From Ailurus styani (lineage: Eukaryota; Chordata; Mammalia; Carnivora; Ailuridae): a stretch of 64,000 nucleotides of DNA. The position numbers were made by a program, and so were the translations under genes. Each line of letters starts with the position of its first letter. Position 1 is the first letter of the stretch. Under the pieces are notes generated by a model. That model was not told the DNA's origin. It was given only the letters and a program-made list of their open reading frames with translations, and made no database searches. Location of the stretch: contig LNAC01000001.1 in NCBI GenBank assembly GCA_002007465.1, positions 7,162,362-7,226,361 on the forward strand. The letters are read 5' to 3'. Below, piece after piece: positions 46,711 through 58,189 of this stretch.

Positions 46711-47337
46711 TATTCGGTAAGGTTTTTTTGTTGTTGTTGTTGTTGTTTGTTTGTTTGCTTGCTTTTTTAATGATCTGATAGCTGTTTGGTCATTTTGTAA
46801 TTATAGGTAAGTGTCAGTATAAGAAAGAAAGGTATTCCATTGCTCCTTCTTCCTCTGTCCCTGGCCTCTTTCATTCCTGCCACAGACATGTGCGGAGCAC
46901 CCGTTCTGTGCCAACTGTTTTGGTTGGTGGGGATGTATTGATTTATTGAGTTTCCAGGCACAGGGTAGATTACAGTCTGTGTATTCCTATCTTCTCTGCA
47001 ACCACGGTGGTTTATGGAGCCCAAGAGGACGACCCTTTATTTCCTCTCTACCACTTACTAACTCTGCAATCTGACCTGAGTTTCCCCAAGTTTCCTGAGC
47101 CTGAGAGGCACATAATAGGCTCTCAGTAAATGTTAAAGTTCTTCCTGCCAGTGTAGAAATTGGCTTACGCAGGTAACAACTGAGCCAGCCAGGCACCCCG
47201 GGGAGGGATTATGTTAGCTCTTCCAGGCAGCAGCTGATGACACAGTGCTCATCCTTTGCGAGATTGAATTTGGCCAAGAACACCGCGGACAGGAGAGAAC
47301 AGTAGACAGTTCACACAAAAGAGCTGAGTGGAGGATC

Positions 47338-47360
47338 TTGTAAAATTACTTATTTTACAA
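47338..47360. repeat. Short inverted repeat
   Basis: TTGTAAAAT (47338-47346), loop TACTT, ATTTTACAA (47352-47360). The arms are perfect but AT-rich, so chance is likely. Confidence 0.6.
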
Positions 47361-47575
47361 AATTGATTCCCTTCTCGTGAGCCATTTTCTTTTGTGTATA
47401 GTTAATACTTTTACAGAAAGTTCTCTTTGCTTCTAAATAACCGGCAGATCCAAAGGCAGAAGGGGCCAGGTCTGGGGGAGATTTAGACAGCACTTTCAGA
47501 GTACATACTCATGAGGTCCAAAATTACCACAAATGTGCAGGAAGGTTTAAGAATAGTCATTAAATGTCTAGTTTA

Positions 47576-47773
47576 GGGGCGCCTGGATGGCTCAGTGGGT
47601 TAAGCCTCTGCCTTCGGCTCAGGTCATGATCTCAGGGTCCCGGGATCCCCAGCCCCCCATTGGGCTCTCTGCTCAGCAGGGAGCCTGCTTCCTCCTCTCC
47701 CTCTGCCTGCCTCTCTGCCTACTTGTGATCTCTCTCTCTGTGTCAAATAAATAAATAAAATCTTTAAAAAAAT
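47576..47773 (+). mobile_element. Young CAN SINE, 14-bp TSD
   Basis: Full-length with the mustelid-type middle. TSD AAATGTCTAGTTTA (47562-47575) against AAAAGTCTAGTTTA (47774-47787). Confidence 0.94.
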
Positions 47774-48267
47774 AAAAGTCTAGTTTACCCTCTTTTTAAA
47801 AGTCCTCTTCTTTCACAAATGCATTTTTTTCTAAGGGGTTCCAGTTTTGCATAAGGGGTTCTTTTTGGTACATAACCATTGTGGCTGGCTAAGCCACTCT
47901 AAATTCTCAGAGATTCAGAATACTCAGTTCCTATGAATATCTCGACAGGAAGAAGGAAACAAATCAACTCCTCTTGAACCCTAAAAGTCCCCACTTACTT
48001 CCAGGCAAGATTCTGATGGAATCTTTTAAAAGATTTTAAAGGCACCAAAACAAAGTTCAAGCACATCTCTGATTTGAAATTAGCTTCCTTCCGTATAAAT
48101 AAGTATGGTAATATTGGTGAATAGGAGCAAACAGCAATTTTTTGGGATATATCACAAAGATGCTGTGTCTTATCTGATAAATTCATAAGCTGACTTAATA
48201 AAAATACCTTACATGTGAGTCACACTTCTGAATCTTTCAAAAATACTTTTAAGTTCTTTAAGCTTTA

Positions 48268-48392
48268 TTTATTTATTTTTTTAAAAAAGATCTTATTTTT
48301 AAGTAATCTCTACACCCACCGTGGGGCTCAAACTCACAACCCCAGGATCAAGAGTTGCAGGCTCCACTGACTCAGTCACCCAGGTGCTCCTA
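48268..48392 (-). mobile_element. Older CAN-type SINE (short variant)
   Basis: ATCTTATTTTTAAGTAATCT, CTACACCCACCGTGGGGCTC and a TCACCCAGGTGCTCC end. Same variant as the copy at 31212. Confidence 0.85.
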
Positions 48393-49136
48393 AGACTTGT
48401 TTTTTTAATTGTGGAAAAATATATGTAACATAAAATTTACCACTAAAGTGTTCAATTTAAAGTGGCATTAAGTATATTCATAATGTTGGTGCACCTGGGT
48501 GACTCAGTTGTTAAGTGTCTGCCTTCGGCTCAGGTCATGATCCTGGGATCCTGGGATTGAGCCCCAAGTTGGCTCCCTGCTCAGAAGCCTGCTTCTCCCT
48601 CTCCCACTCTCCCTGCTTATGTTCCTCTCTCTCTGTGTCTCTCTCTGTCAAATTAAATAAATAACATCTTAAAAAAAAAAACCAAAAAGTATATTCACAA
48701 TGTTAATGCAACTGTCAAGTCTATTTGGTTCCAGAATTTTTTCATCACCTCAAGCAGAAATCCTGTTTCCACTGAGTAGTTACTATCCATTCCCCCTGCC
48801 CACACCTTAGCAGCCCTTAATCTGTGCTGTGTATTTGTCTTTCCTGGATATTTCATATAATTGGGGTCATACAACATCTGGCCTTGCCTGCTTAATTTCT
48901 TTCTCACATAATGTTTTCAACGTTCACCCATGTTGTACTCTGTGTTGGTACTTCATTGCTTTTAGTGGCTGGATAATATCCCACTGTATTGATAAATCAC
49001 ATTTTGTTTATCCATTTAACAACTGATGGACATTTGGGTTGTTTCTACACTGTGGTGGTTGTGGATAGTGCTGCTATGAAAATTTGTGAAAGAGTTTTTG
49101 TTTCAATACCTGTCTTCAGTTCTTTTCTTCTCTTTT
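48393..49136 (-). mobile_element. L1 LINE 3' region, reverse strand, part 1
   Basis: TGGAAAAATATATGTAACAT then AAAATTTACCACTAAAG, CATCACCTCAAGCAGAAATC, TGGCTGGATAATATCCCACT, TGATGGACATTTGGGTTGTT and GATAGTGCTGCTATGAAAAT are antisense L1 3'-end landmarks in order. It is broken by a plus-strand SINE at 48488. Confidence 0.8.
48488..48687 (+). mobile_element. CAN SINE inside the L1, ~17-bp TSD
   Basis: GGTGCACCTGGGTGACTCAG head. TSD AAGTATATTCATAATGTT and AAGTATATTCACAATGTT on either side, one mismatch. Confidence 0.93.
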
Positions 49137-49313
49137 TTAAAAGATTTTAAAAATTTACTTGACAGAGAGTTAGAGTGCACAAGCAGGGGGAGCAGCAGAG
49201 GGAGCAGCAGAGGGAGAGGGAGAAGCAGGCTCCCCTCTGAGCAGGAGGCCCGAGGGGAGGCAGGGCTCAATCCCAGGACACTGGGATCAAGACGTGAGTG
49301 GAAGGCAGGTGCC
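49137..49313 (-). mobile_element. CAN SINE (head degraded)
   Basis: TTTTAAAAGATTTTAAAAAT tail, duplicated GGGAGCAGCAGAGGGAGCAG middle, ending GAAGGCAGGTGCCCCTC with most of the tRNA head lost. Confidence 0.82.
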
Positions 49314-49520
49314 CCTCTTTTTTCTTTCTTTCTTTCTTTCTTTTTTTTTAAGATTTTATTTATTTGAGAGAGCGAGCATGAGTGGGGGGTGCAGAGGGAG
49401 AGGGAGAAGCAGACTTCCCGCTCAGCTGGGAGCCCAGCTCAGGCCTCCTTCCCCCGGACTCCAGGATCATGACCTGAGCCAAAGGCAGCCGCTTATGGGA
49501 CTGAGCCACCCAGCTGCCCC
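49314..49520 (-). mobile_element. CAN SINE, second of a tandem pair
   Basis: CTTTCTTTC-rich tail, ATTTTATTTATTTGAGAGAG, ending GAGCCACCCAGCTGCCCC. Shared flank TTCTTTTC before the pair and after it suggests nested insertion into the L1. Confidence 0.88.
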
Positions 49521-49930
49521 ACTTCTTTTCGATGTGTAGCTAGGGGTGGGATTGCTGGCTCACGTGGTCATTCTGTGTTTAAGCCGTTGAGAAATCCCAG
49601 ATTATTTTGCACAGCTGCTAGACCATTGTACATTTCCTACCAGCAGTGCATGAGGGTTCTGATATCTCCACATCCTGACCAACCCTTTTTATTATTGTTT
49701 TAAAATTAAAACCAATCTAGTAGGTGTAAAGTGTATCTCATTGTGATTTTGATTTGTATTTTCCTAATCACGCAATGATATTGAGTATCTTTTCATGTTC
49801 ATGTTGGCCATTTATATATCTTTGGAGAAATGTGCATTCAAACCTTCTGCTCACTTCTTAATTGGGTTATTTGTCTTTTTGTTGAATTTTAATAATTCTT
49901 CATATATTCAAAACACATATCCCCTGCCCT
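49521..49930 (-). mobile_element. L1 LINE, reverse strand, part 2
   Basis: GGGTGGGATTGCTGGCTCAC, TTTCCTACCAGCAGTGCATG, TTGGCCATTTATATATCTTT and a TTGGGTTATTTGTCTTTTTG stretch continue the antisense L1. Confidence 0.8.
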
Positions 49931-50447
49931 CCTTTTTTTGCACATTAAAATAAGCATATAGTCCAAAGACTCCCTCCTCCCGTCCTTCACACACTTATTG
50001 GGCACCAGCTGTGTGCCAGGTGCTACTCTAGCATCTGGAAGGCAACAGAAAGATCCTGGCTGGGCATGGGAGGGGAGGTAGGGGGAGAGAAAGTCACATA
50101 CAGCTGTGCACTCGGTGCAGCAGAGTGTAGAGAATACCATGGCCTTCTTGTCAACTGTTTCTGTATGAAGGAACACTTTCCTTAGCACCGATGTCATTTG
50201 GAATTCGGGCTGGAAATAAATATGCCACGAATGCCGCCTTTGCCATGCTTGTTCTCTACAGATCTGGTTTATGTTTTACAAAGGTCTCGCCAGGCATTTA
50301 TCACTCCCAGGGTGTGGCAGAACATCATTAATGTAGAAGGTAATGATATTAGCAGGATAAGTTCAAAGAATCAGTGTTACTTGTTTTTCCAAGACAAGTC
50401 ATAACTGGTTTTTTCCTAGCTCCATCATGGTTTTCCAAAATAATTTT

Positions 50448-50631
50448 TCTCAAGATTTTATTTATTTATTTGAGAGAGAAAGCAAGAGAGAGAGAACAGG
50501 ATGCGGGGGGAGGGGCAGAGGGATAGGGACAAGCAGACTCCCTGCTGGGCAGGAAGCCTGATGACAAGGGGCTGGGTCACAGGATCCCCAAGATCATTGA
50601 CACTTAACCTACTGAGCCACCCAGACACCCC
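50448..50631 (-). mobile_element. CAN SINE, 13-bp TSD
   Basis: Reverse SINE ending GAGCCACCCAGACACCCC. TSD CCAAAATAATTTT at 50435-50447 and 50632-50644, perfect. Confidence 0.94.
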
Positions 50632-51267
50632 CCAAAATAATTTTAAGTAGATTACTTTCAATGGCTTAGAGAAATGTATTCTTCCTGGCAGCAAGTTTTA
50701 TGGAGTATAAACCCATGTAATTGGATCTGCCAGCTGATTTCTAATTTTTCTTGCAACTCCAGAAGGCAAAAACAGAATATTTGAATGACAACGTCATGGC
50801 AGGACAGATATAGGATATTTTGTCCTATCTTTCTCTTTGGACGCTTAAATATTTAGCAACAATAGCTGCAGAAGCAGCTGGGCCCTTGAAGCAGATACTC
50901 ACTTTCAAAGCTGCATCAGATCCTACACAATCCTTCTTCGATTGCTTTGGGTCAGGTACTGTGTCCCTGGGAGCACGATGGTGAGCAAGACAGACTGGAT
51001 CCCTCCCTCCAGTCCTGAAACATACAGAGCAGTGAGTGGTCTTCCAGCTTTTGGATGTCTGATCTTCCAAAATAAAAGATAATGAGTCTGCATCCCCAAT
51101 ATATGTATTTGCTTAAATTGTACATGTATACCACAGGGCTAGTAGATTATTTACATTGCAAAATACAAATATACATCGAAAATGAATTTCTAACATTTTC
51201 TTCCTGCACATCCTTTTTTCTATGTCCCCACCCCCCCTTCCTACATTTTTAAAGATTGGTATCCTGG

Positions 51268-51482
51268 GGGCACCTGGGTGGTTCCGTCAGTTGAGCATCC
51301 AACTCCTAATTTCAGCTCAGGTCATGACCTTGGGGTCATGAAGTCAATCCCTGCATCAGGCTCTGGACTCAGCACGGAGTCCACTTGTCCCTCTCCCTCC
51401 CCACTGCTTGTGCTAACTCTCTCTAAAATAAATAAATTAAAAATAAATAAATACATAAATAAAATCTTTAAAAAAATAAAAT
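51268..51482 (+). mobile_element. CAN SINE, 17-bp TSD
   Basis: GGGCACCTGGGTGGTTCC head and long AATAAATAAATTAAAAAT tail. TSD AAAGATTGGTATCCTGG against AAAGATTCGTGTCCTGG (51251-51267 and 51483-51499). Confidence 0.93.
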
Positions 51483-52129
51483 AAAGATTCGTGTCCTGGC
51501 AGAGAAGGATGATTCCTAAGACATTGCTCTTCTCTGCCTAGGCGACCAGCTACTTTTGCAGGGGACGCCTCACTGTATCACTTAGCCCCAGCTACATTTT
51601 ATGTTCTGTCATTGTCTGCTGCTTTCATCTGGGAGAGCCTGCCTGTTTCTTTCTCTGTCTTTCTCTCTCTCTTAACCTACCAACTCACCCACATATTTTG
51701 GGGATCGTTTATCTCTCACACTGGAACATGCTGACACTCGATTGCTATTACAGGATTGAAATATCTTTGCACTTTTTGGTTCGTCTAATATTGTTGTATT
51801 CTTTGGTGTCTGGGGATGGTTCTGTTTTTCCATAACCTTTTCAGAAATTGGGTGACAAATCTGAGTCAACATCACATTAAAAAAGAAGTTGTTCATAACT
51901 TTTGCCGCAGTGGAACTAATTTTGTTTTCTCCAGTCATCATAGGTGAATAAGGTCAAGAAAACCAACTATTTAGAAAAATGACCATGTAGGTGACTGTTG
52001 CAGTGGGAAATTGCTCTAAGTTTTCCAACTGGTTTCCGTTTCTGCACTACCCACTGCAGACCAGCACCAGGCCAGGGACCACACAAGGAGAAGCCTGCAT
52101 TACTCTCTCTCCTTTGAGACCAGAATTTA

Positions 52130-52330
52130 GCATCTCAGCCTTGAAATTGGAAATGCAGGCCAGTCCTTTGACCAGGCAATCCCACTTCCAGGACTTTATC
52201 CTACAGATACACCTTTATGAAATTTCAGAGAGGAGGTTATCCCTTGTGACACCGTTTGCAATAACAAAAGATTGGAAATAATCCAAGTGTCTAGCAATGG
52301 GGCTATGAAGGCAGTTCTAAACCAAAGAAT
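52130..52330 (+). mobile_element. L1 3' UTR fragment
   Basis: GACCAGGCAATCCCACTTCC, AGGACTTTATCCTACAGATA and TTTGCAATAACAAAAGATTG with AATAATCCAAGTGTCTAGCA are sense L1 landmarks. Confidence 0.65.
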
Positions 52331-53648
52331 GTGGGCCATCTCTCCATATTGACCTTGGGGAGCTCCAGGCCATATTCAGTGGCCAGGTACAAAGAGCACA
52401 TGTAATCTGCTTTCTCAGGTGTTAGAAAGTGGAGAAAATAATGGCATGCATTTGCATTTGCTTCTATTTGTATGAAGTATCCCTAGGAGGACTAATAAGA
52501 AGCTAATATAAAGGGTTGCCCACGGTGGGGGATACCGACTGCATCACTTGGGGGCAGGAGGAAGACTTCTTGGGGGTGTACTTTTCATTCGTAAATGAGG
52601 CAAAGGCATTAACTATTTACAAAACAAAAAAGTTGTTTGGGGGAGAAAGTGTCAGAGAGGAAAGTACGTCTACAGTCCTGTCAAAAAAACAACCCCCCCC
52701 CCAAAAAAAACCAGCTAGGTATTTACACAATTGGAAGGTTTCCAAAGTTCCTTCAAATATCACTCTTCGGAAGTTAAGAAGAAACTTGGGACTGTCTTTC
52801 AACAATCTGCCCGGTGGGGCTGTGGGCTACCTCCTTGGGTTTATCATAAGCTTCCTTTAGACAATTAAACACATGGGAAGGTGTGACCAGAGCTTGTTCA
52901 TGGACCAAAAGAAGGCCAGCTCAGAGTCAAGTTCTTACATATAATCCTGCTCGACTGTGCTTCCCAAACTCCAAGGAGCCCACGAGAAAACTCTAGGGCG
53001 GTCAGGTGTAGGGCCAGAGTCGGAACAGTGAGGCTTCTGGGCAACACTTCACTGACTGTTAAAAACAAGTCGCCTTTTCTAAACAAAATTCACTCCAGCA
53101 GATCGCAGTTGTAGAGTATCGTTGCCTAGTTAACGTCTCTAGCTTTCAAAGTACAGTACACGATTTACTTAGATTTCAGTAGGAACCTGTAGAAGATGGA
53201 AGAGTCAAGGCCAGTTGGTGATCATGAGGACTTACCAAAGAACCTTTACTCATCACTGTAAATAAAAAGAATAATGCCGCCATGGTTTGAACTGCCGGGT
53301 AGCTTCGAGGCAGCTGGGTGTTTGAGAGTGTCACGTTGCTCCGTGATCCTCAGGACGACCCATTGTATGAGGTGGGTAAGTGAGCTGTGGAGTCTCAGGC
53401 TACCCAGCTAAGGGGTGGAGTCAGGCTAGATTTCTGGATCTTCTGACTTCAGATAAAAGTTATCCAAGTGTTGGCACTCAGAGCTGGCCTTCATGGAATC
53501 AATAAAAAAATCATTGCAAAATTAACCGAGCTTCTTAGTACCTGGATAGATAAGGATGTAAATATTTAACTAGTACTTGAGGTTTCTCTTATTTTTTAAA
53601 TTAATGAGCAATGCAAATGGCTGCAAACTCCCTACTTAAATTTTTGTA

Positions 53649-53852
53649 GGGTGCCTGGGTGGCTCAGTCCGTTAATCTTTTCTGCCTTTGGCTTACGTCA
53701 TAATCGCAGAGTCTCAGGATTGAGTCCTGCATCGGGCTCCATGCTCAGGGTGGGGGAGTCTGCTTCTCCCTCTCCCTCTGACCCTCCCCCCTCTTGTGCT
53801 CTTTCTCTGTCTCTCTCTGTCTCTCTAAAATAAATAAAATCCTTAAAAGAAT
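53649..53852 (+). mobile_element. CAN SINE, 13-bp TSD
   Basis: GGGTGCCTGGGTGGCTCAGT head. TSD TTAAATTTTTGTA at 53636-53648 and 53853-53865, perfect. Confidence 0.94.
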
Positions 53853-53914
53853 TTAAATTTTTGTAAAAATTTTTACTTTAACTTTTTTTGTGCTCAGTTG
53901 ACATTCCTTCTTTT

Positions 53915-54049
53915 TTTAAAAAGATGTATGTATTTATGGATTTATTTCAGAGAGTGGGGAGGGACAGAGGGAGAGGGAGAATCTCAAGCAGACTCCCTGC
54001 TGAGCAGAGAGTCTGACAGGTGGTTGGATCTCAAGACCCCAAGATCACC
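53915..54049 (-). mobile_element. CAN SINE, head missing
   Basis: TTTTTAAAAAGATGTATG tail and GAGGGAGAATCTCAAGCAGA middle. It stops after CAAGACCCCAAGATCACC without the GAGCCACCCAGG head. Confidence 0.82.
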
Positions 54050-54473
54050 CCCAATACGTTTCCATATTGAGAATTGACTTTTTCAGCTCCATGAGCTGAA
54101 TCTCTCTCCAAACACTTGCTGTCGAGCTGATTGAAATAGGCTTCACCTCTGGATGGGTGAGCCGAATTGGCCTGGCTGACCTCCATCGCCTTTCTGGTAT
54201 TTCCCATTTCTTCTCTATTTAGCCTTTCAGGCACACGGTGTCCTCCAGCTGTTGTGACCAGCACCCAAGGCCCTCTCAGAGCCTCCCCTTCTGGACCCAG
54301 TTGTGTCTCCATGAGATACGGAGATCTCATGACCCATGCTAAGGACTGGTCCACCTCCTCCTCTCCAGCACTCAAGTTTATAAACTTACCACACCCAGTG
54401 ACATTCCTTCAGCACTTAGGTAAGTAACAAGGTGTTAATGGACAACAATGGTTCCAAGTGACCTCTTTTCTTT

Positions 54474-54676
54474 TCTTTTCTTTTTTTTTTAAAGATTTAT
54501 TTATTTATTTATTTCACAGAGGGAGAGAGATCACAAGGAGGCAGAGAGGCAGGCGGGGGGGGGAAGCAGGCTCCCCGCTGAGCGGGGAGCCCGATGCGGG
54601 CCTCGATCCCAGGACCCTGAGATCATGACCTGAGCCGAAAGCAGAGGCTTTAACCCACTGAGCCACCCAGGCGCCC
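54474..54676 (-). mobile_element. Young CAN SINE, perfect 15-bp TSD
   Basis: Reverse SINE ending GAGCCACCCAGGCGCC. TSD GTGACCTCTTTTCTT at 54459-54473 and 54677-54691. Carries the GGAGGCAGAGAGGCAGGC middle of the young group. Confidence 0.96.
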
Positions 54677-55064
54677 GTGACCTCTTTTCTTCAACCCAAG
54701 CTTCTAGGGCTTTAATCTGAATGGCTGTTACTTGTGTGAGAGTGGGGAGGGCTTTGGGCAGCCTGGGCTTTTGGAATCCCAGGATTAAACTCCCATAACA
54801 GCCACTGGCTCTGCCCCCCCAGGAATACAGTGTAAAATAATCATTCCTACTAAAAGCACCATGAAGATGCATTCTGGCAGGTTATAAAAATCCTGCAAAA
54901 CAGGCTCAAACTTCAAGAACTTTAGAGTCTAGGTGAGACGATAAGATATAGCTAGAGCCCGAGGTATATGGTAGTGAAACAAGGACCGCAGGTGGGTGAC
55001 CCCTGTGGCTTTTGCCACCAGGAAATGTGTCATGTGGAGGACAGGAGCTGCAGCTAGATTTCTT

Positions 55065-55275
55065 TTCTTTTTTAATATTTACTTATTTATTTTAGAGAGA
55101 GTGTGTGTGCATGCAAGCAGGGGCAGTGGCGGATGGAGAGAGAGAGAGAATCTCAAGCAGACTCCCCACTGAGTGTGCAGCCAGATTCGGGGCTTGATCC
55201 CACAACCTCAAGATCATGACCTGAGCTGAAACCAAGAGTCAGACGCCCAATTAGCCGAGCCACCCAGGTGCCCCA
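55065..55275 (-). mobile_element. CAN SINE, 16-bp TSD
   Basis: Reverse SINE ending GAGCCACCCAGGTGCCCC. TSD TGCAGCTAGATTTCTT against TGCAGCTAAATTTCTT. Confidence 0.93.
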
Positions 55276-56129
55276 TGCAGCTAAATTTCTTAAGTGGAGT
55301 TCAGCTGCAAGGGAAGGAAAGTAAGTACTCCTGGCCTGCGGACTCTCTTATCAGAACCAGTATTTCAACGAAATTGCGAAATTTATGAATCTCTGCTTAT
55401 TGTCCCCAGTTCTGAACTAAGTCCAGAACTTCTACCAGCTTTTCTTCCCCAGCTCCCCTTACTACTTTGCTTACCTTGCTCCTGCCAGATCCCTTCTGGT
55501 CTTAAAGAAATTTACTCTCCTCCAGATACAAACGTCTGTCCCAGTGCAGTGCAGTAGCAGCTGGAGGGACAAGTCATGTATGTTGCTGAGGTTTATTGTG
55601 CGAAGATATCTTTTTAGGGTGAATGTAATCTGGGGGAAGGAAAATTTCTCCTGCTGGGTGAAAATCACCGAATACTTATTTTCTGAATCTCTTTACGAGG
55701 CTTTCTCTTTGGCTGTCAGCTTGGATTTTTCCTTTTTAATCAACCCAAGGTCAAGTATATGTAAGCTCTACTAATAGCAAGTGATAACAAGTTGGACAAT
55801 GAAGGAAGTAGTGAAGCATCAGAGGCCTGCAGAATCCATAAATCGTTTTTCTGGTCATGGAATAATTGAGAGTTGCCTATAGGAGAAAGTAAAGACTTTT
55901 TCCTCTTTTTGTATAGTTTTAGCTCTTTTAGATGGTCACGGTTGCTAGTTTCAGTTCACTCCTGTTGAAAGAGCACTTCCTGAACTCCTTTCTCACTAAA
56001 GTGAGCCACGTGCTCTTGCCTGATTAGAAACTCGTTGCAGAACCAGGCATGTAGACACTCAAAGGACTTTATTGATTAAACTAATGAAATTAATTTAGGT
56101 GTTGGGTATCTGCTATAGGGTCAGTCTTT

Positions 56130-56321
56130 TTTTTTAATAAAGATTTTATTTATTTATTTGGGAGAGGGAGAGCACAAGCAGGGGAGAGACGCAGAGGGAG
56201 GAGAAGCAGCCTCCCAGCTGAGCAGGGAGACCCACATCGGGTTCAATCCCAGGACCTCAGGATCATGACCTGAGCTGAAGGCAGACACCCAACACCACTG
56301 AGTCACCCAGGTGTCCCTACT
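56130..56321 (-). mobile_element. CAN SINE, 12-bp TSD
   Basis: Reverse SINE ending GAGTCACCCAGGTGTCCC. TSD GGGTCAGTCTTT at 56118-56129 and 56322-56333. Confidence 0.92.
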
Positions 56322-57654
56322 GGGTCAGTCTTTATATCTCCCAGATTTATGGCTCCTAAATAGTTAATTACTTGAATCTATGAATTGTTTTAGAGTCTCA
56401 AAAATCTTTGTAAAGTATGCTGTTTAAACATTTCTAGATTGTACAGGTAAAAAACATATAAATAGAACAGCTGTTTCTTGGTTGAAAACAAGCTGCTTTC
56501 CAGTCCAGGGCTCCAAGGTCGCATTATGCTGCAAAATAACCTGGTAGTAGAGAAACCATAAAATATTATCATGTTCTTTGTACCTATTGCATTTTTTGAT
56601 AAGAGAGAAGAGATAAGACCCAGACATTCTCAGGAGTTTCTTACGTATGGAAACTTTTTTGTTAATGAGCATCTTGTCTGTGAGTCCAAAGCCAATGCAA
56701 CATATTTTGATGTTACACTCAGATCTTGGGAGTCATGCTCCCCTTCCTGAACTCAGAAACACCTGCCCCTACTTGCCAAGGCCTAGGAAAGGATTCCTGG
56801 GCTCTGAAAGAGATCCAGGAGCTGGGCTTGGCACTATATATCTGCCCAGGTTTGTAGAACAGGAGTTTAGAGATACAATTCCTCTCTGACCTGTTGGGCA
56901 GAATGACCTAACTTCCAAGAAACCATACCGTGTTCAGGGTTCTGGAGGGACATCAAAGAAGTAAAAGGCAAAGTCCTGCTCTCACTTGCTCTCAGTGAGC
57001 TCCAGAGAGCGCGTGGCTGTAACAACTGGGGTAAGTGACCTTGGTCTGGGGGGGGTGGGGTAGCCAAGGAGGACTGAATCCCATTTGGTGTCTTGCTCTG
57101 GACATCTGCAGACATGGGCTCTGCTGTTTACAGCTCTGCCTCTGGGCCCACACCATTTTCCAGTCCTGACCTTGTAGCTTTGACTTTACTTTCTATTCAG
57201 CTAAGACTAATCTTAGTTGCTTCTGTGTGTTGAATGTCTTCCATTTCCCTCTCTATCCCATCTACCCTCTACCCTTTCCCACCGAGTCTGTGTTCCTGGA
57301 GAGTAAGCTGCAGAATCTTCCTCAAAGAAGCGCCCTAGGTCTCTGGCTTCCTAATGTGTTCAGCCCATGGAGAACTCTGGTAGGAGGTGGGAGGCCAGAT
57401 GCTTATCACCTCAGGACCCTCCCAGTGGGGTCACTGATGACCACAGCTCAGGCACGTAGCCTCTCCTTTCTTCCTCTCTTTGGGTTTTGGGAACCAGCCT
57501 AGAGTTGACAATGGCACACTGACCCCAGGTTACTTCTCCACGCTTATGGTTTACCAGTCCATGCTTAAATAATTCCTTTAACAAACATACCTCAGATTTC
57601 CAATTTGGAGCGTGCCATTAGTTTCCAGCTGGGATCCTGACTGATCACAATGCT

Positions 57655-57898
57655 TTCTTTTCTTTTCTTTTCTTTTTTCTTTCTTTCCTTTCTCCCTCCC
57701 TCTTCTCTTTCTTTCTTACATTTATTTATTTATTTTAGAGGGAGAGTGCTCCTGACTGGGGGGGGGAGGGGCAGAGGGAGAATATCTCAAGCCGATTCCC
57801 AGCTGAGCACCCAAGCTCTATCTCACTACCCAGAGATCATGACCTCAGCCGAAATCAAGAGTCAGTGGCTTACCCGACTGCACCACCCAGGTGCCCCT
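57655..57898 (-). mobile_element. CAN SINE with expanded CT-rich tail
   Basis: A TTTTC/CTTT-rich run (57655-57720) leads into ATTTATTTATTTATTTTAGA and ends CACCACCCAGGTGCCCC. Confidence 0.88.
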
Positions 57899-58189
57899 GA
57901 CCACGACGGTCTCAGGAAACACGGTGCAGGCCTTGTCCCTGCAGCTGTCTTGGACCGTGCACTGAGAAGGGCAGTGGCACACGAGGCTGGGCTGCCTCTC
58001 ACCTGCGGAGTAACCCGGGGCAAGTGGCCTGCCCTCTCAGTCTCTGGTTTCCGATATGTAACGAAAATGGTGGAGGCAAAAGGATGTCCACGCCCCTTCC
58101 TATCCTCATACTGTCCATTTTGAGTTCTGCGTTTTCATTATGGCTTGTGCAGGGCGCCACCGACAAACTCACACGGGATGTGTAGCGGT

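Noticed and set aside
47338..47360. 9-bp inverted repeat as a regulatory operator
   Set aside because: AT-rich arms in non-coding mammalian DNA are expected by chance.
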